A DNA stretch of 64,000 nucleotides. Origin: Crocinitomicaceae bacterium (GTDB lineage Bacteria > Bacteroidota > Bacteroidia > Flavobacteriales_D > Crocinitomicaceae). Positions 1 to 9,274 of the stretch are shown here, piece after piece. Position 1 is the first letter of the stretch, and each line of letters starts with the position of its first letter. The stretch spans positions 56,593-120,592 of the forward strand of contig JAHEMR010000001.1 in the NCBI GenBank assembly GCA_024643545.1, read 5' to 3'. The notes under the pieces are model-generated. The model had not been told where the DNA came from, did no database searches, and was given only the letters and a program-made list of their open reading frames with translations. Position numbers and translations under genes: made by a program.

Positions 1-557
1 CTGAATTAGATGCAACGGGTCAATTTGTTGGATCACCAATTCAAGGATTTACTGTAACGGGGGTAAATGGACTTCCAAATGGATTCACTTATGCGTGTAA
101 CATCAGTTCTTGTTCTTATGCAGGAGGTGCAAATGGATGTGCAAATATTTCAGGTACAGCAACAACAGCTGGGACATTTCCAATTACCATTGATGTAAGT
201 GCAACTGTATTAGTGACATTATTCCCAGGACTACCACCTACACCAGTGACTCAAACGGTTTCATTTCCAGGATATAAAATTGTCGTTGGTTCAGCCGGTG
301 TAATTGAAGGAATCATTTCTCCAATTTCGGTTAGTCCAAATCCAGCAAATGCGAGTATTACAGTAAACGGTATTACTTCTAGTATGAATGCTTCAGAAAT
401 TATTTTAACGAATATTGAAGGTAAAACGATTGAAAGAAGAAACATAACTGCTTCGACTAACTTAACATTCGATACGTCTGGTTTAAATTCAGGGATTTAC
501 TTTATTCACGTTGCTCACACAAACGGAGTGGAAATCGTGAAATTCATGAAAAACTAA
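1..557 (+). CDS. T9SS type A sorting domain protein, C-terminal part (5' end outside window)
   Basis: The frame is open from the left edge (first full codon at base 3), so only the last 184 residues of a secreted protein are visible. The first part is Gly/Thr/Cys-rich beta-type sequence with repeated small Cys-containing motifs, as in extracellular domains of Bacteroidota. The last 75 or so residues match the T9SS type A C-terminal sorting domain: an SPNP start (ISVSPNP), a central NIEGK turn, and a GIYFIHV strand followed by a basic end (VKFMKN). Such domains direct export through the type IX system and attachment to the cell surface. The GTG at base 213 is an internal valine codon, not a start. 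The function of the missing N-terminal part cannot be told. A strong terminator follows the stop codon. Confidence 0.85.
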   Translation, partial: ELDATGQFVGSPIQGFTVTGVNGLPNGFTYACNISSCSYAGGANGCANISGTATTAGTFPITIDVSATVLVTLFPGLPPTPVTQTVSFPGYKIVVGSAGVIEGIISPISVSPNPANASITVNGITSSMNASEIILTNIEGKTIERRNITASTNLTFDTSGLNSGIYFIHVAHTNGVEIVKFMKN

Positions 558-578
558 AAGAACATCTTTTCTAAAACC

Positions 579-609
579 AAAAGGGGACTTCCATTGAAGT
601 CCCCTTTTT
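579..609. terminator. Bidirectional rho-independent terminator
   Basis: A 12-base-pair stem (bases 579-590 with 597-608) closes a six-base loop, with a G4/C4 core. A run of seven T follows on the plus strand and a T4 run on the minus strand. It lies between the convergent ends of the T9SS protein gene and nadD, so it probably stops transcription from both sides. Confidence 0.85.
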
Positions 610-1224
610 TTATTTATAAAAATGCATGTCTGTAATGTATTTGTATACCGGTTCTGTTAGCAGGTACCGTACATCTTTCCCTTCTTTGATGGATTGACGA
701 ATGAAACTTGCAGATACCTTCATTATGGGAGCATCATCACAAAACACAACATTCGCCGCATTGCGATATGGGTGATCAATCGTTCCCTTTTGTGCAATTA
801 CTTCTGCCTCTTCTGAACTCGTTAACACACGCGGATATACATAAATGGTGTGATTTGCTAATATCACCTCGTGATTAAACCATTTATGAAAGGTTCTTAA
901 ATTATCCTCCCCCATTATCAAAGAAAAATCATGTTCCGGGTGTTTTTCCTTCAGGTGCGTAAGTGTTGAAATGGTATAATTAGGCTTAGCTAAATGAAAT
1001 TCTATGTCCGAAGCACGTAATTTCACATTGTCCTCTATGGCTTCACGAACGATGTTTAAACGGTGTGAATCTTTCAATAATGTAGATTTGTCTTTCAATG
1101 GGTTTTGTGGCGTTACAACCATCCATACTTGATCTACATCTGTATGTTCCACCATGTAATTCGCGATAATCAAGTGTCCAACGTGAATTGGATTAAATGT
1201 CCCGAAGTAAAGTCCTATCTTCAT
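610..1224 (-). CDS. nadD: Nicotinate-nucleotide adenylyltransferase
   Basis: Transfers AMP from ATP to nicotinate mononucleotide to make deamido-NAD in NAD synthesis; cytoplasmic. The 204-residue protein has the usual family length. It opens with the nucleotidyltransferase motif GTFNPIHVGH (residues 8-17), which holds the two ATP-binding histidines, and has the second signature near the C-terminus (SASFIR, the ISxTxxR-type motif). Its ATG overlaps the stop codon of gmk in an ATGA arrangement, so the two are translated together. It is the last gene of a minus-strand run with yicC and gmk, an order often seen in Bacteroidota. No residue looks out of place. Confidence 0.95.
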   Translation of the reverse strand: MKIGLYFGTFNPIHVGHLIIANYMVEHTDVDQVWMVVTPQNPLKDKSTLLKDSHRLNIVREAIEDNVKLRASDIEFHLAKPNYTISTLTHLKEKHPEHDFSLIMGEDNLRTFHKWFNHEVILANHTIYVYPRVLTSSEEAEVIAQKGTIDHPYRNAANVVFCDDAPIMKVSASFIRQSIKEGKDVRYLLTEPVYKYITDMHFYK

Positions 1225-1790
1225 GGTTCAATAAAGCTAGAAATGGCTGAATGAACTGTTTGAATGGCCTCGTCTAACTGATCATTCACAACAATTACAT
1301 CAAAATCTTTGGCTTGTTCTATTTCTTGTTTCGCTTTGGCCAAACGCATGTTTATTTTATCAATTGTATCTGTATTGCGAGAAGTAAGTCTCCGTTTTAA
1401 TTCCTCCATGGATGGAGGCTGGATGAAAATACTTAAGGCTTTTTCACCCATGATTTGTTTCAGGTGAATTCCCCCAACAACATCTACATCGAAAATGACG
1501 GTTTTTCCTTCACCCCATATTCGCGTAAGCTCAGATTTTAATGTGCCGTAAAACATTCCTTCGTAGACTTCTTCCCACTCAAGAAAAGCGGCTTCATCTA
1601 TGTATTTCTGAAAAGTTTCTTTTCCCAAAAAATAATAATCTATTCCGTCTTGTTCCTTTCCTCTCGGTTCACGTGAACAGGCAGATATGGAAAAAGCAAG
1701 TTGTGTCAGTTCCTTTAATAAGGCATGAACGATGGTTGTTTTTCCTGCACCTGATGGGGCAGAAATGATGATGCATTTTCCTTCCATCAA
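1221..1790 (-). CDS. gmk: Guanylate kinase
   Basis: Phosphorylates GMP to GDP with ATP, feeding GTP and dGTP pools; cytoplasmic. The 189-residue protein has the P-loop SAPSGAGKTT (residues 10-19), the GMP-binding stretch beginning SREPR and continuing to DYYF, and the EVYEGMFYGT segment typical of the family. Two consecutive ATG codons begin the frame and either could be used. The stop codon overlaps the nadD start by four bases, and yicC ends seven bases upstream, so co-transcription is very likely. Confidence 0.96.
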   Translation of the reverse strand: MMEGKCIIISAPSGAGKTTIVHALLKELTQLAFSISACSREPRGKEQDGIDYYFLGKETFQKYIDEAAFLEWEEVYEGMFYGTLKSELTRIWGEGKTVIFDVDVVGGIHLKQIMGEKALSIFIQPPSMEELKRRLTSRNTDTIDKINMRLAKAKQEIEQAKDFDVIVVNDQLDEAIQTVHSAISSFIEP

Positions 1791-1797
1791 TCTACTT

Positions 1798-2664
1798 TTA
1801 GAGTGTGTTTAAGATTTGTTCCTTCATCTTTTCTAGGTTGTCTTTCATATCGACTACCCTTTTTTGAATCTCAGCATGGTTGCATTTACTTCCAAGCGTA
1901 TTGATTTCTCTTCCCATTTCTTGACAGATAAAACCTAATTTCTTGCCATTTCTTGGAATAATCATGGTATTCAAAAAATAGTCTAAATGATTTGTTAGAC
2001 GCATTTTCTCCTCCGAAACATCTAACTTTTCAAGGTAATAGATCATTTCTTGCTCTAAACGATTTTCGTCTATCCTTACATCCGACAAATCTGTTAACGC
2101 TTTGGAAATACGTTCACGAATGACCTGAATTCTTTCTGGTTCAAATACGCGTATTTCTTCAATTCCATTTCGAATCGATTCAATTTTTTCAGTGAAGTCA
2201 GCATGTAATGCTTCGCCTTCCTGAATACGGAATTGTGTTAGTTTTTGACAGGCGCTTAACGCAAGATCCATGATGAATTTTTTCTCTTCGTCACTTACCT
2301 CTGGTGCTTGTTGATTTAATACCTCAGGCAAGCGCAGTACCAAGGAAAGGTAATCAACAGGAGCTTCTGACCATGATTCGTTGAGTTTTTTTATTTCTTG
2401 GTAATATTGCGTTGCAAGTTCGGAGTTAATTAATCCATTGGATTGGTCAGATTGACTTTCAATATAAATTCCAAAATCTATTTTACCACGGTCTAATTGC
2501 TCACCAAGAAGCTTACGCAATTCAGACTCCAATTCTCTATATGAAGCGGGTATTCTTACGTTTAAATCCAATCCTTTACTGTTCAGGGAACGGATTTCGA
2601 TGGATACTTTTTTAGACTGGTATAGGCCGTTGCTTTTTCCAAAGCCTGTCATCGATTGCAACAT
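1798..2664 (-). CDS. yicC: YicC/YloC family endoribonuclease
   Basis: A 288-residue protein of the YicC/YloC family, whose members are reported as endoribonucleases acting in RNA turnover. It begins MLQSMTGFG, the family's usual N-terminus. It ends with the DUF1732-type region (QEMGREINTLGSK near residue 255), which is the most conserved part. The frame is open a further 15 codons upstream to an ATG at 2709, but that would overlap the preceding gene and lacks similarity to the family, so the ATG at 2664 is preferred. Long charged helices fill the middle. It sits just before gmk, a common arrangement in many bacteria. Confidence 0.9.
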   Translation of the reverse strand: MLQSMTGFGKSNGLYQSKKVSIEIRSLNSKGLDLNVRIPASYRELESELRKLLGEQLDRGKIDFGIYIESQSDQSNGLINSELATQYYQEIKKLNESWSEAPVDYLSLVLRLPEVLNQQAPEVSDEEKKFIMDLALSACQKLTQFRIQEGEALHADFTEKIESIRNGIEEIRVFEPERIQVIRERISKALTDLSDVRIDENRLEQEMIYYLEKLDVSEEKMRLTNHLDYFLNTMIIPRNGKKLGFICQEMGREINTLGSKCNHAEIQKRVVDMKDNLEKMKEQILNTL

Positions 2665-2698
2665 AGGTGCGTTTTTAAAAGTTAGGTTAGGAATGAAG

Positions 2699-3256
2699 TT
2701 AGTCTTCAATTAATAAATCGGCATCAATTCCTTCATTTTGCTCTTTAATAAACCAAGCAATTTCACTCATGATTTGACGTTTTTGCTCATCCTCATTTGT
2801 TGATTCTTCCACATACTCTTTCAAGAGTAATTGCGATTCCAACAATTCATGCTCCGCAAATGGTCCTTGCATGTTTTCAATGATTGTTAAACATTCCAAT
2901 GCCTGCATAAAATCTCCTGTTGACGCGAGCATCACAAAAAAGGGCAAATGTTCATCATACGTCAATTTTGAATTCCAGATACTCGTTAGAACTTTCTGTC
3001 TAAGTGCTTGTTCTTTTTCTTCCGATAAGAACTGAATGAAAATTGCTTTTGCTTCTATTCGTTGAATATCTGATAAAAAACCTAAAATGGCTTTTTCGAT
3101 ACTCATTTCACAATTTCGCAATTTTTCAAAAACAGCAGGTAAAATAGTGATGTCACCTTGTTGTTCAAAGATTTTTAGTGCGGAAAGGACATCCGTTTCT
3201 GAATTGGATTCAAACTGTTTCAATGCCTCTGTAAGCTTCACTTTTTTTTGCTGCAT
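2699..3256 (-). CDS. Helical HEAT-like protein of unknown function
   Basis: A 185-residue, largely alpha-helical, acidic protein without signal peptide or membrane segment. Its pattern of paired helices (for example the stretches around residues 20-50, 55-85 and 90-130) looks like degenerate HEAT/armadillo-type repeats, but I cannot name a family. It is the first gene of the run that continues into yicC, gmk and nadD, 34 bases before yicC. This suggests a housekeeping role, although nothing in the sequence shows which. A perfect TAnnTTTG box lies 14 bases before its ATG. Confidence 0.75.
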   Translation of the reverse strand: MQQKKVKLTEALKQFESNSETDVLSALKIFEQQGDITILPAVFEKLRNCEMSIEKAILGFLSDIQRIEAKAIFIQFLSEEKEQALRQKVLTSIWNSKLTYDEHLPFFVMLASTGDFMQALECLTIIENMQGPFAEHELLESQLLLKEYVEESTNEDEQKRQIMSEIAWFIKEQNEGIDADLLIED

Positions 3257-3270
3257 GCTTGATTTTTGTG

Positions 3271-3278
3271 CAAAGTTA
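3271..3278 (-). promoter_or_regulatory. Candidate -7 promoter box (TAACTTTG)
   Basis: Read on the minus strand this is TAACTTTG, a perfect match to the Bacteroidetes TAnnTTTG element, 14 bases before the ATG of the HEAT-like gene. No TTG is found at the usual 19-base spacing, so it is a half-supported promoter for the yicC-gmk-nadD run. Confidence 0.35.
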
Positions 3279-3415
3279 CAAAATACATAGGAGGGTATCT
3301 ACTTACAAGGATTTAAGTGAAAGACAATTATGAAATTTTCATTGTTTAAAAGTTCGCACACTGATTGATTTCTGCTTGCTGATCTTTTCGAAATTTGTAC
3401 CAAATCACTTTTATC

Positions 3416-4390
3416 ATGAAAAATAAGTCTCTATTAATTACCGCACTCGTTGCCATCATTGGATTGGGTTCATGTGTTGCTCCAAAAAAATACAAAGAAT
3501 TGGAAGCAAGGGAGAAAGCGTGTTCAGAAGAACTAGCGAAATACAAAAAAAGCTCCAGTGATTTTGAGTCCATGTCAAAAGATTTACAAAATCAATATAA
3601 CAACGCATCGCGTGATGTAAATAAATTAAAACAAGACACTTCTGCAACCGGAATTGCCATGAGGCTTTTACAGAGAGATTACGAACAACTTTTGTCGCAA
3701 CACGAATCATTGGAGAATTCATTTAATAAAATGAAGAACCTAAGCGCAAAAGAAACTTCGGAACTTCAAATTGAATTGGAGAACACGAACAAGGAATTAC
3801 AAAGAAAAGCAGATGCACTTCTAAAATTGGACGAAGAACTAAAATCGAAACAAAAGTTACTCGAAGAACGCGAAAAACGCGTGAATGAATTGGAAGAAGC
3901 TATTCGAAAAAAAGATGCTGGAATTCAATTGTTAAAGGCAAAAGTTGCGAATGCATTACGTGGATTTGAAAATAAAGGATTAACGGTTATTCAAAAAAAT
4001 GGCAAAATTTATGTCAGTTTAGAAGCAAAATTATTGTTCAAATCAGGATCTACATTTGTTGAACCAGAAGGACGCGATGCCTTAATTCAATTAGGACAAG
4101 TATTGGAAAGTGAGAAAGACCTGGAAATTGTCGTAGAAGGCCATACAGACACCGATAAACTTTCAAGTCCAAATTCACCTAAAAATAACTGGGAACTTTC
4201 CGTACTACGCGCTACTTCAGTTGTGGAAATTCTATTATCCAATTCAACGATGTCCCCAGCTCAAGTAATGGCAGGAGGTCGTGGGGAATTTCACCCTGTT
4301 GATGTAAATGACAAAGCGAAAAACAGACGAATTGAGGTGATTATTTCACCGAATTTAAATGAGTTATTTGAGATTATTTCCAACGATTAA
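3416..4390 (+). CDS. OmpA-family lipoprotein with coiled coil
   Basis: A 324-residue outer-membrane lipoprotein that probably ties the envelope to peptidoglycan. It starts with a lipoprotein signal ending in the lipobox LGSC (Cys20). A long coiled coil follows (about residues 25-180, rich in Glu, Lys and Leu heptads), then an OmpA-like domain (about 195-305) with VVEGHTD, the NNWELS...RA segment and the final NRRIEV motif used for diaminopimelate binding. The upstream in-frame ATG at 3395 would put seven extra residues before the signal peptide, so 3416 is chosen. The gene is 12 bases before the TMTC-like gene and probably shares its transcript. Confidence 0.9.
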   Translation: MKNKSLLITALVAIIGLGSCVAPKKYKELEAREKACSEELAKYKKSSSDFESMSKDLQNQYNNASRDVNKLKQDTSATGIAMRLLQRDYEQLLSQHESLENSFNKMKNLSAKETSELQIELENTNKELQRKADALLKLDEELKSKQKLLEEREKRVNELEEAIRKKDAGIQLLKAKVANALRGFENKGLTVIQKNGKIYVSLEAKLLFKSGSTFVEPEGRDALIQLGQVLESEKDLEIVVEGHTDTDKLSSPNSPKNNWELSVLRATSVVEILLSNSTMSPAQVMAGGRGEFHPVDVNDKAKNRRIEVIISPNLNELFEIISND

Positions 4391-4402
4391 TTTCTGATAA
4401 AT

Positions 4403-6385
4403 ATGGGGTCAAAAGAAAAGAAATTAACTCAAGATTCCGCAGAATCCACCGCGACTTGGTTCGGTAAATCGACGAACTTACTGTTACTCGGGTTATTGGT
4501 CATTTCGACGTATTTCACCTTTTCTCCAGGATTTTCTCCGGAAAAACAGTTTACCAATTGGGATGACCTCGGCTACGTGTTAAACCAACCCTTGATTAAA
4601 ACCCAAGATGCCGACAGTGCTGCACTACTTTGGAAACCAAGTACAGAAGTAATGTTGAATTACCACCCCATTACCATGTGGACCCTAGCCAAAAACTATG
4701 CGTCAGCTGAATTGGATATTCAACCGTATTTCCAAACGAATCTATTTTTACATTGTCTAAATGCCGTTTTGGTATTTATGCTACTCTTTTCTCTTTCCAA
4801 AGGATCACAATTCGTTTCATTTTTTGGCGCTTTACTATTTGCCATTCATCCCATGCATGTGGAAAGTGTCGCTTGGATTTCCGAACGGAAGGACGTCCTC
4901 TACACCTTTTTCTTTCTGCTTTCCTTACTTAGTTATCTTCGGTTTCAACGGAAACAAAACTACGTTTGGTTAATTGTGTGTTTTGGCCTATTTATCTTGT
5001 CTTGCCTAAGCAAAGCAATGGCGGTTCCCCTACCGTTTGTTTTGATTTTGTTGGACTATTTACGCGGACGTGCATTTACATGGAAAAGTATCTTTGAAAA
5101 AATACCGTTTTTTGCGGTTTCAATTTGGTTTGGTCTCAATGCCATTGAAATACAATCCAAAGGAGCCATTACTGATTTTGACTTCTTTACAACATGGCAA
5201 CGAATTATTTTTGCGTCTTATGGCTACATTTCCTATTGGACAAAGTTTTTTGTCCCTAGTGGTTTGTCTGCCTTTTATCCCTACCCGAACCTGGATCGAT
5301 TAAACGAACTGCCATTGCAATTTACACTTGCGCCACTTATCCTTTTATTTTCGATCGGAGTAATCTTATATTTCTCTTGGAAACGGAACATAGAAACGTT
5401 TAAAATAAGTTTGTTTGGACTTGGTTTATTTAGTCTGATGATTGCCCTTGTTTTGCAATTTATCAGCGTTGGTGCCGCGATAACAGCTGACCGATACAGT
5501 TACATTCCTTACATCGGAATCGTTTTTATGTTATTGGTGTTCCTCGAAAACTGGTCCGTTTTTCAACGGTTCAAACGGTACATGATTGGTGGCGTGATCC
5601 TTTATTCAATGGTGTTCATGTTTCTTTCATTTGAACGCACGAAAGTATGGACGAACTCTGGAACCCTTTGGAGTGACGTGATCCAAAAATATCCTTTCAT
5701 CCTTAAAAATAACGGAGGAGCTGTCGAAGTCGTTCAAACCGGAGCAGAAGTTGCCTATAAAAACAGGGGGAACTTTTACCGCGAAAATGGAGATTCAAGT
5801 GCTGCTATGAAAGATTACCTCGTGTTGGTAAAAGCAAAAGTGAAGGATCCATTGATTTATTCGAATGTAGGAAACATGTATGCCCTCATGAATAATTTCG
5901 ACTCTTCCCTGCAAATGTACACCATGGCATTAGAGCGAAATCCGAATGCGTATGATGTTTACATTAACAGAGGGATTACCTACATTAAAATGCTCGATTA
6001 TAAAAAAGCTTTAATTGATTTTAAAAATGCACTGAAAATTCGACCAAACGATATCACAACGCTCATAAATATTTGTGCAGCTGAATTGAACAGCAAAAAC
6101 TATACGGCATGCATAAAAACCAGTGAAAAGTTAGCGAAAATAGCACCTAATAGATGGGAGCCGCATTTTTATCAAGGAACAGCCTATGTGAATCAAGGGA
6201 AATACCAACTCGGTGCAGTGACATTAGAAAAAGCAATTGCGTTGAATCAAAATGATCCATTCATTTGGTTTAATGCTGGTATTGCTTATCAGCAAATCGG
6301 CAACAAGGAAAAAGCGAAAAACTATATTTTGAAAGCTAAGGAGTTGAATTATCCGGTAAGCGATGCCATGCTGAATAGTCTTTAA
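4403..6385 (+). CDS. TMTC-like GT-C membrane glycosyltransferase with TPR domain
   Basis: A 660-residue protein with about ten transmembrane helices (residues 25-420) and tetratricopeptide repeats in the remaining third (about 440-650). The first periplasmic loop holds WDD (in TNWDDLGY), the acidic pair expected in GT-C type glycosyltransferases. The membrane part has the AIHPMHVESVAW and ISERKD motifs seen in TMTC-type protein O-mannosyltransferases and their many bacterial relatives. Bacterial members are mostly uncharacterised. Transfer of a sugar from a polyprenyl carrier to a protein or surface glycan is inference. The start is 12 bases after the OmpA lipoprotein. The 3' end overlaps the convergent gene by four bases, the two stop codons sharing TTAA. 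Confidence 0.85.
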   Translation: MGSKEKKLTQDSAESTATWFGKSTNLLLLGLLVISTYFTFSPGFSPEKQFTNWDDLGYVLNQPLIKTQDADSAALLWKPSTEVMLNYHPITMWTLAKNYASAELDIQPYFQTNLFLHCLNAVLVFMLLFSLSKGSQFVSFFGALLFAIHPMHVESVAWISERKDVLYTFFFLLSLLSYLRFQRKQNYVWLIVCFGLFILSCLSKAMAVPLPFVLILLDYLRGRAFTWKSIFEKIPFFAVSIWFGLNAIEIQSKGAITDFDFFTTWQRIIFASYGYISYWTKFFVPSGLSAFYPYPNLDRLNELPLQFTLAPLILLFSIGVILYFSWKRNIETFKISLFGLGLFSLMIALVLQFISVGAAITADRYSYIPYIGIVFMLLVFLENWSVFQRFKRYMIGGVILYSMVFMFLSFERTKVWTNSGTLWSDVIQKYPFILKNNGGAVEVVQTGAEVAYKNRGNFYRENGDSSAAMKDYLVLVKAKVKDPLIYSNVGNMYALMNNFDSSLQMYTMALERNPNAYDVYINRGITYIKMLDYKKALIDFKNALKIRPNDITTLINICAAELNSKNYTACIKTSEKLAKIAPNRWEPHFYQGTAYVNQGKYQLGAVTLEKAIALNQNDPFIWFNAGIAYQQIGNKEKAKNYILKAKELNYPVSDAMLNSL

Positions 6386-8769
6386 CGTATGACATTGACA
6401 TGTCCAGTTAAATCCTCGAATATCCCTTTACCAATTTCATAAACAAAATACCACGAATAGGTTCCAATCTGAACAGGAACCCCTTCATATGTACCGTCCC
6501 ATTTAAAATTTAGGTCCGTTGACTCGAAAATAAGTTCGCCCCAACGATCATACAAATAAAAGTGACCACTCATCAAACCGATGAAATTTCCAAAGAAAAA
6601 TTCATTACATGCATCATTGTCCGGCGTAAACGAATTTGGAATATAGATATACCGCTCCGGAATCACTCTGATCCATTTACTGATACTATCAACGCACCCC
6701 TTCTCATCCGTCGCGGTTAAGGTAATTAAGTATTCACCTGGATCAGAATAAACATGTGTAGGATTGACTAAAAAAGAATTAGAACTCGCATCTCCGAAGG
6801 CCCATGTATAGGCCCATGCATTTTGAGATTGATTTAAAAACGAAGTACTTAACCCTTCCATTGGATATTCGGTCATCACCCAAAAGTCAGCGGTTGGCTT
6901 AACAACTTGAACAAGGGATACTCCTGTTACATAAAAGGTTTGACATTCATCCGAAACTTGAACAAAAAAGGAAGTTGTTGTTATTGGATTCACCCAGATT
7001 CCTGGAACAGTTTCATTTGTTTGCGTCCACAAATAATAATAGTTTCCAAATCCACCTGAAGCTGTTACTTGAAGAAATGCGCTATCACCTGGACAAATTT
7101 GAATCGGTCCATTCATTTGCAAAGTCAATGGTGGACTTGTAATGGTGTAAAGAATGGAATCTGTTGCAACGTTTCCACAATTATCACTTACTTGAATGAT
7201 GTAATTCGTTGTGATGGATGGTGATACTGAAATGGAATCACTCGTGCTTATAAGGGCATTATTGACTGTCCAAAGATAGTTATATGCTCCTGTTCCTCCA
7301 CTGGCAATTACACCAAAATCTTCCGGCAAATATGGGCATATTTCTGTGATGTCATTACTGACTGTTAATGTGATTGGCTGGTATTGGGGGACATTTACCA
7401 CAAGCGAAGCTGTTGCTGCCGGACTTGCACACGCATCCGTCACTTGAACAGTAATTGTTTGCGTGGAGGAGGGTGTGAAATTAATGGAACTGGTTGTTTC
7501 ACCCGTGTTCCAAGCATATTGATACGGTGTTACACCACCAGAAACTGTTGTTGTTAAGTTTATTGGGTCACCCGGGCAAGCAATTGTGGCACCGTTGATA
7601 GATACATTGATTGGTGCCACATCTTGAATGTATAAGGTAACAACCAAAGGAGTAATATTTCCACATGGATCACTGATAGGAAACGTTAAAACAACATTTT
7701 CTAGTCCTTCTGTTAAGTTATCAAATAAGGCATTCATGGTGAATGTCGCTGTATTTTGACCAGCACCAAAAGAAATACTTCCTGGAACTCCGGAATAATC
7801 CTGCCCATTTGTTGCTGTTCCGCTCACCTGAACAGGAATGGTTAAAGGACTTGATAAATTATTTTGGCGCGTTAGGGTAACGGTTGAAGACACGCAACCT
7901 TCAGCTAGCCAATCAGGATTTGAGTAAACTTGTTGAGAAAGAGAATAATCAATCTCGATTGGTGTTTTTGTCGATAAACTATTGGCCTCCAAAAACATTC
8001 CAGAATCCCATTGTCCATCACCAGCATCGGCGATCGCAATAATCAAGTGGTAAGTTTGTCCGCATTGAACTTTTGACACCGCCTCTAAAACTTTCGTAAA
8101 TCCATCATATTGAATGTATTGCGGATTACTATTATAAGGTGGCGAGTTTCCATCCCCGTTAAATGTAAAAAATTGTTGATTGGTAATTGCGTTTACATTA
8201 TTAATGGAAACAATTCCCCCTCCATTTGGCAGACGTGCAATATTTTGCATTCCAGCGATCCCAGGACCAGAAATGAAAAATCCGAAAACATCATTGTAAC
8301 CGGAACTATTTGGGGGAGCAAATTCAGGGTATTCATCTGATCCGAAAACATATTTGAAGCGCACAGTATCGGCATATGGAATGAAATCGAATTCTAATAT
8401 CGCCGCGTTATACGTTTGCGTACCCCCAAGCACTTGATTTGTGAGTAAAGCTGAGCCTGGAGCGTTATTGTCCATTCCGGCACTAGATTGGTTGTTAGGG
8501 CCCTGTGGTCCGCTCGAAGTTGCTTGAATCGTACCCGTTGTCATGACAATCCCTTGAGAAATCCCGAGATTGGTGTTGTTCGCGGTAAACTGTCCGATAG
8601 CGCCTGGACTTCCATTGTACATGACATTCGAAACTGTCACACCGCTCCCCAAGAGTACATTTTGAACGAGTCCCTGTGGGGACAAGGTTGAATTCGTAAT
8701 TAATTGACTCCATGTCGTAACATACATCGCTAGTGCGACCAAAGTCAAAAAAATAGTACGTTTCATCAT
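6382..8769 (-). CDS. Choice-of-anchor L / PKD surface protein with T9SS type B sorting domain
   Basis: A 795-residue exported protein. It has a signal peptide (residues 1-22), then a choice-of-anchor L domain (about 45-270, with GIVMTTG and VFGSDEYPEF), a Calx-beta-like segment (about 290-370), and three or four Ig/PKD-like modules. The last module has the PKD signature WAFGDASS. The C-terminus (about 705-795: IPNSFTPDND, YDRWGELIFES, WDGTY) is a type B, gliding-motility-associated sorting domain, so the protein should be exported by the T9SS. Type B cargo often depends on a neighbouring PorP/SprF protein, but none is adjacent here. It is probably an adhesin or matrix component. The gene stands alone between the convergent TMTC-like gene and a terminator. 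Confidence 0.9.
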   Translation of the reverse strand: MMKRTIFLTLVALAMYVTTWSQLITNSTLSPQGLVQNVLLGSGVTVSNVMYNGSPGAIGQFTANNTNLGISQGIVMTTGTIQATSSGPQGPNNQSSAGMDNNAPGSALLTNQVLGGTQTYNAAILEFDFIPYADTVRFKYVFGSDEYPEFAPPNSSGYNDVFGFFISGPGIAGMQNIARLPNGGGIVSINNVNAITNQQFFTFNGDGNSPPYNSNPQYIQYDGFTKVLEAVSKVQCGQTYHLIIAIADAGDGQWDSGMFLEANSLSTKTPIEIDYSLSQQVYSNPDWLAEGCVSSTVTLTRQNNLSSPLTIPVQVSGTATNGQDYSGVPGSISFGAGQNTATFTMNALFDNLTEGLENVVLTFPISDPCGNITPLVVTLYIQDVAPINVSINGATIACPGDPINLTTTVSGGVTPYQYAWNTGETTSSINFTPSSTQTITVQVTDACASPAATASLVVNVPQYQPITLTVSNDITEICPYLPEDFGVIASGGTGAYNYLWTVNNALISTSDSISVSPSITTNYIIQVSDNCGNVATDSILYTITSPPLTLQMNGPIQICPGDSAFLQVTASGGFGNYYYLWTQTNETVPGIWVNPITTTSFFVQVSDECQTFYVTGVSLVQVVKPTADFWVMTEYPMEGLSTSFLNQSQNAWAYTWAFGDASSNSFLVNPTHVYSDPGEYLITLTATDEKGCVDSISKWIRVIPERYIYIPNSFTPDNDACNEFFFGNFIGLMSGHFYLYDRWGELIFESTDLNFKWDGTYEGVPVQIGTYSWYFVYEIGKGIFEDLTGHVNVIR

Positions 8770-8774
8770 GTTGC

Positions 8775-8782
8775 CAAAGGTT
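8775..8782 (-). promoter_or_regulatory. Candidate -7 box (AACCTTTG, one mismatch) close to the start
   Basis: On the minus strand AACCTTTG differs from TAnnTTTG at the first base. It ends five bases before the ATG of the choice-of-anchor L gene, so a transcript from here would have almost no leader. The mismatch and lack of a -33 TTG keep confidence low. Confidence 0.22.
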
Positions 8783-8835
8783 AAACGACTAAACGAAGAA
8801 ATCGTTGTGAAAAATGGAAATTATTTTTCAAAAAA

Positions 8836-8857
8836 AAAGGATGCCGAAGCATCCTTT
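8836..8857 (-). terminator. Rho-independent terminator with TTCG loop
   Basis: On the minus strand a nine-base-pair stem (bases 8857-8849 with 8844-8836) closes a TTCG loop on a C-G pair, the very stable UUCG type. A run of nine T follows. It lies 18 bases after the stop codon of the small membrane protein gene and ends the YceI run. Confidence 0.9.
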
Positions 8858-8875
8858 ATAAAATCCTTGATTTAG

Positions 8876-9268
8876 TTACTTACTTTCAAATAAAGGTTTG
8901 AGCGAATACCATGCCAAGAATGGGAAGAAATGCATTGGCATTGCATAACAATAAAAAATGTATTGATGTGCTTCTGTAGTCTCCCCTTTAAAGACGAAAC
9001 CAAGAACCCCAATAAGGCTAGCAGTTGTAAGTCCTGCGAATAGGAAGCCAAAAATGAACTCTCCAAATTTAGGAACGAACTTTGTAAATAACCAATGTCC
9101 AACTGTTGCTAAAATTGTTCCTATAAGGCAAGAAATAAAAATAGCCATTGTAGGAACTTCTTTTGAATAGTCTTCCACTAATTGCGTTTGGATCATGTCT
9201 CCGTAAAAATAGGAAACTAATCCAGCCAACAAACCTGAGCTTAAGGCGAAAATGATTTTCTTTATCAT
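8876..9268 (-). CDS. Small membrane protein, four predicted helices
   Basis: A 130-residue hydrophobic protein with four likely transmembrane helices (about 5-22, 40-60, 70-90 and 102-122), probably in the inner membrane. I do not recognise a named family with confidence, though the size and layout resemble the DUF4199-type membrane proteins of Bacteroidota. It begins six bases after the stop codon of a YceI gene and ends before a strong terminator. It is therefore the last gene of a three-gene run with two YceI proteins. A role linked to YceI function, such as quinone or lipid handling, is only suggested by position. Confidence 0.75.
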   Translation of the reverse strand: MIKKIIFALSSGLLAGLVSYFYGDMIQTQLVEDYSKEVPTMAIFISCLIGTILATVGHWLFTKFVPKFGEFIFGFLFAGLTTASLIGVLGFVFKGETTEAHQYIFYCYAMPMHFFPFLAWYSLKPLFESK

Positions 9269-9274
9269 AACTAA

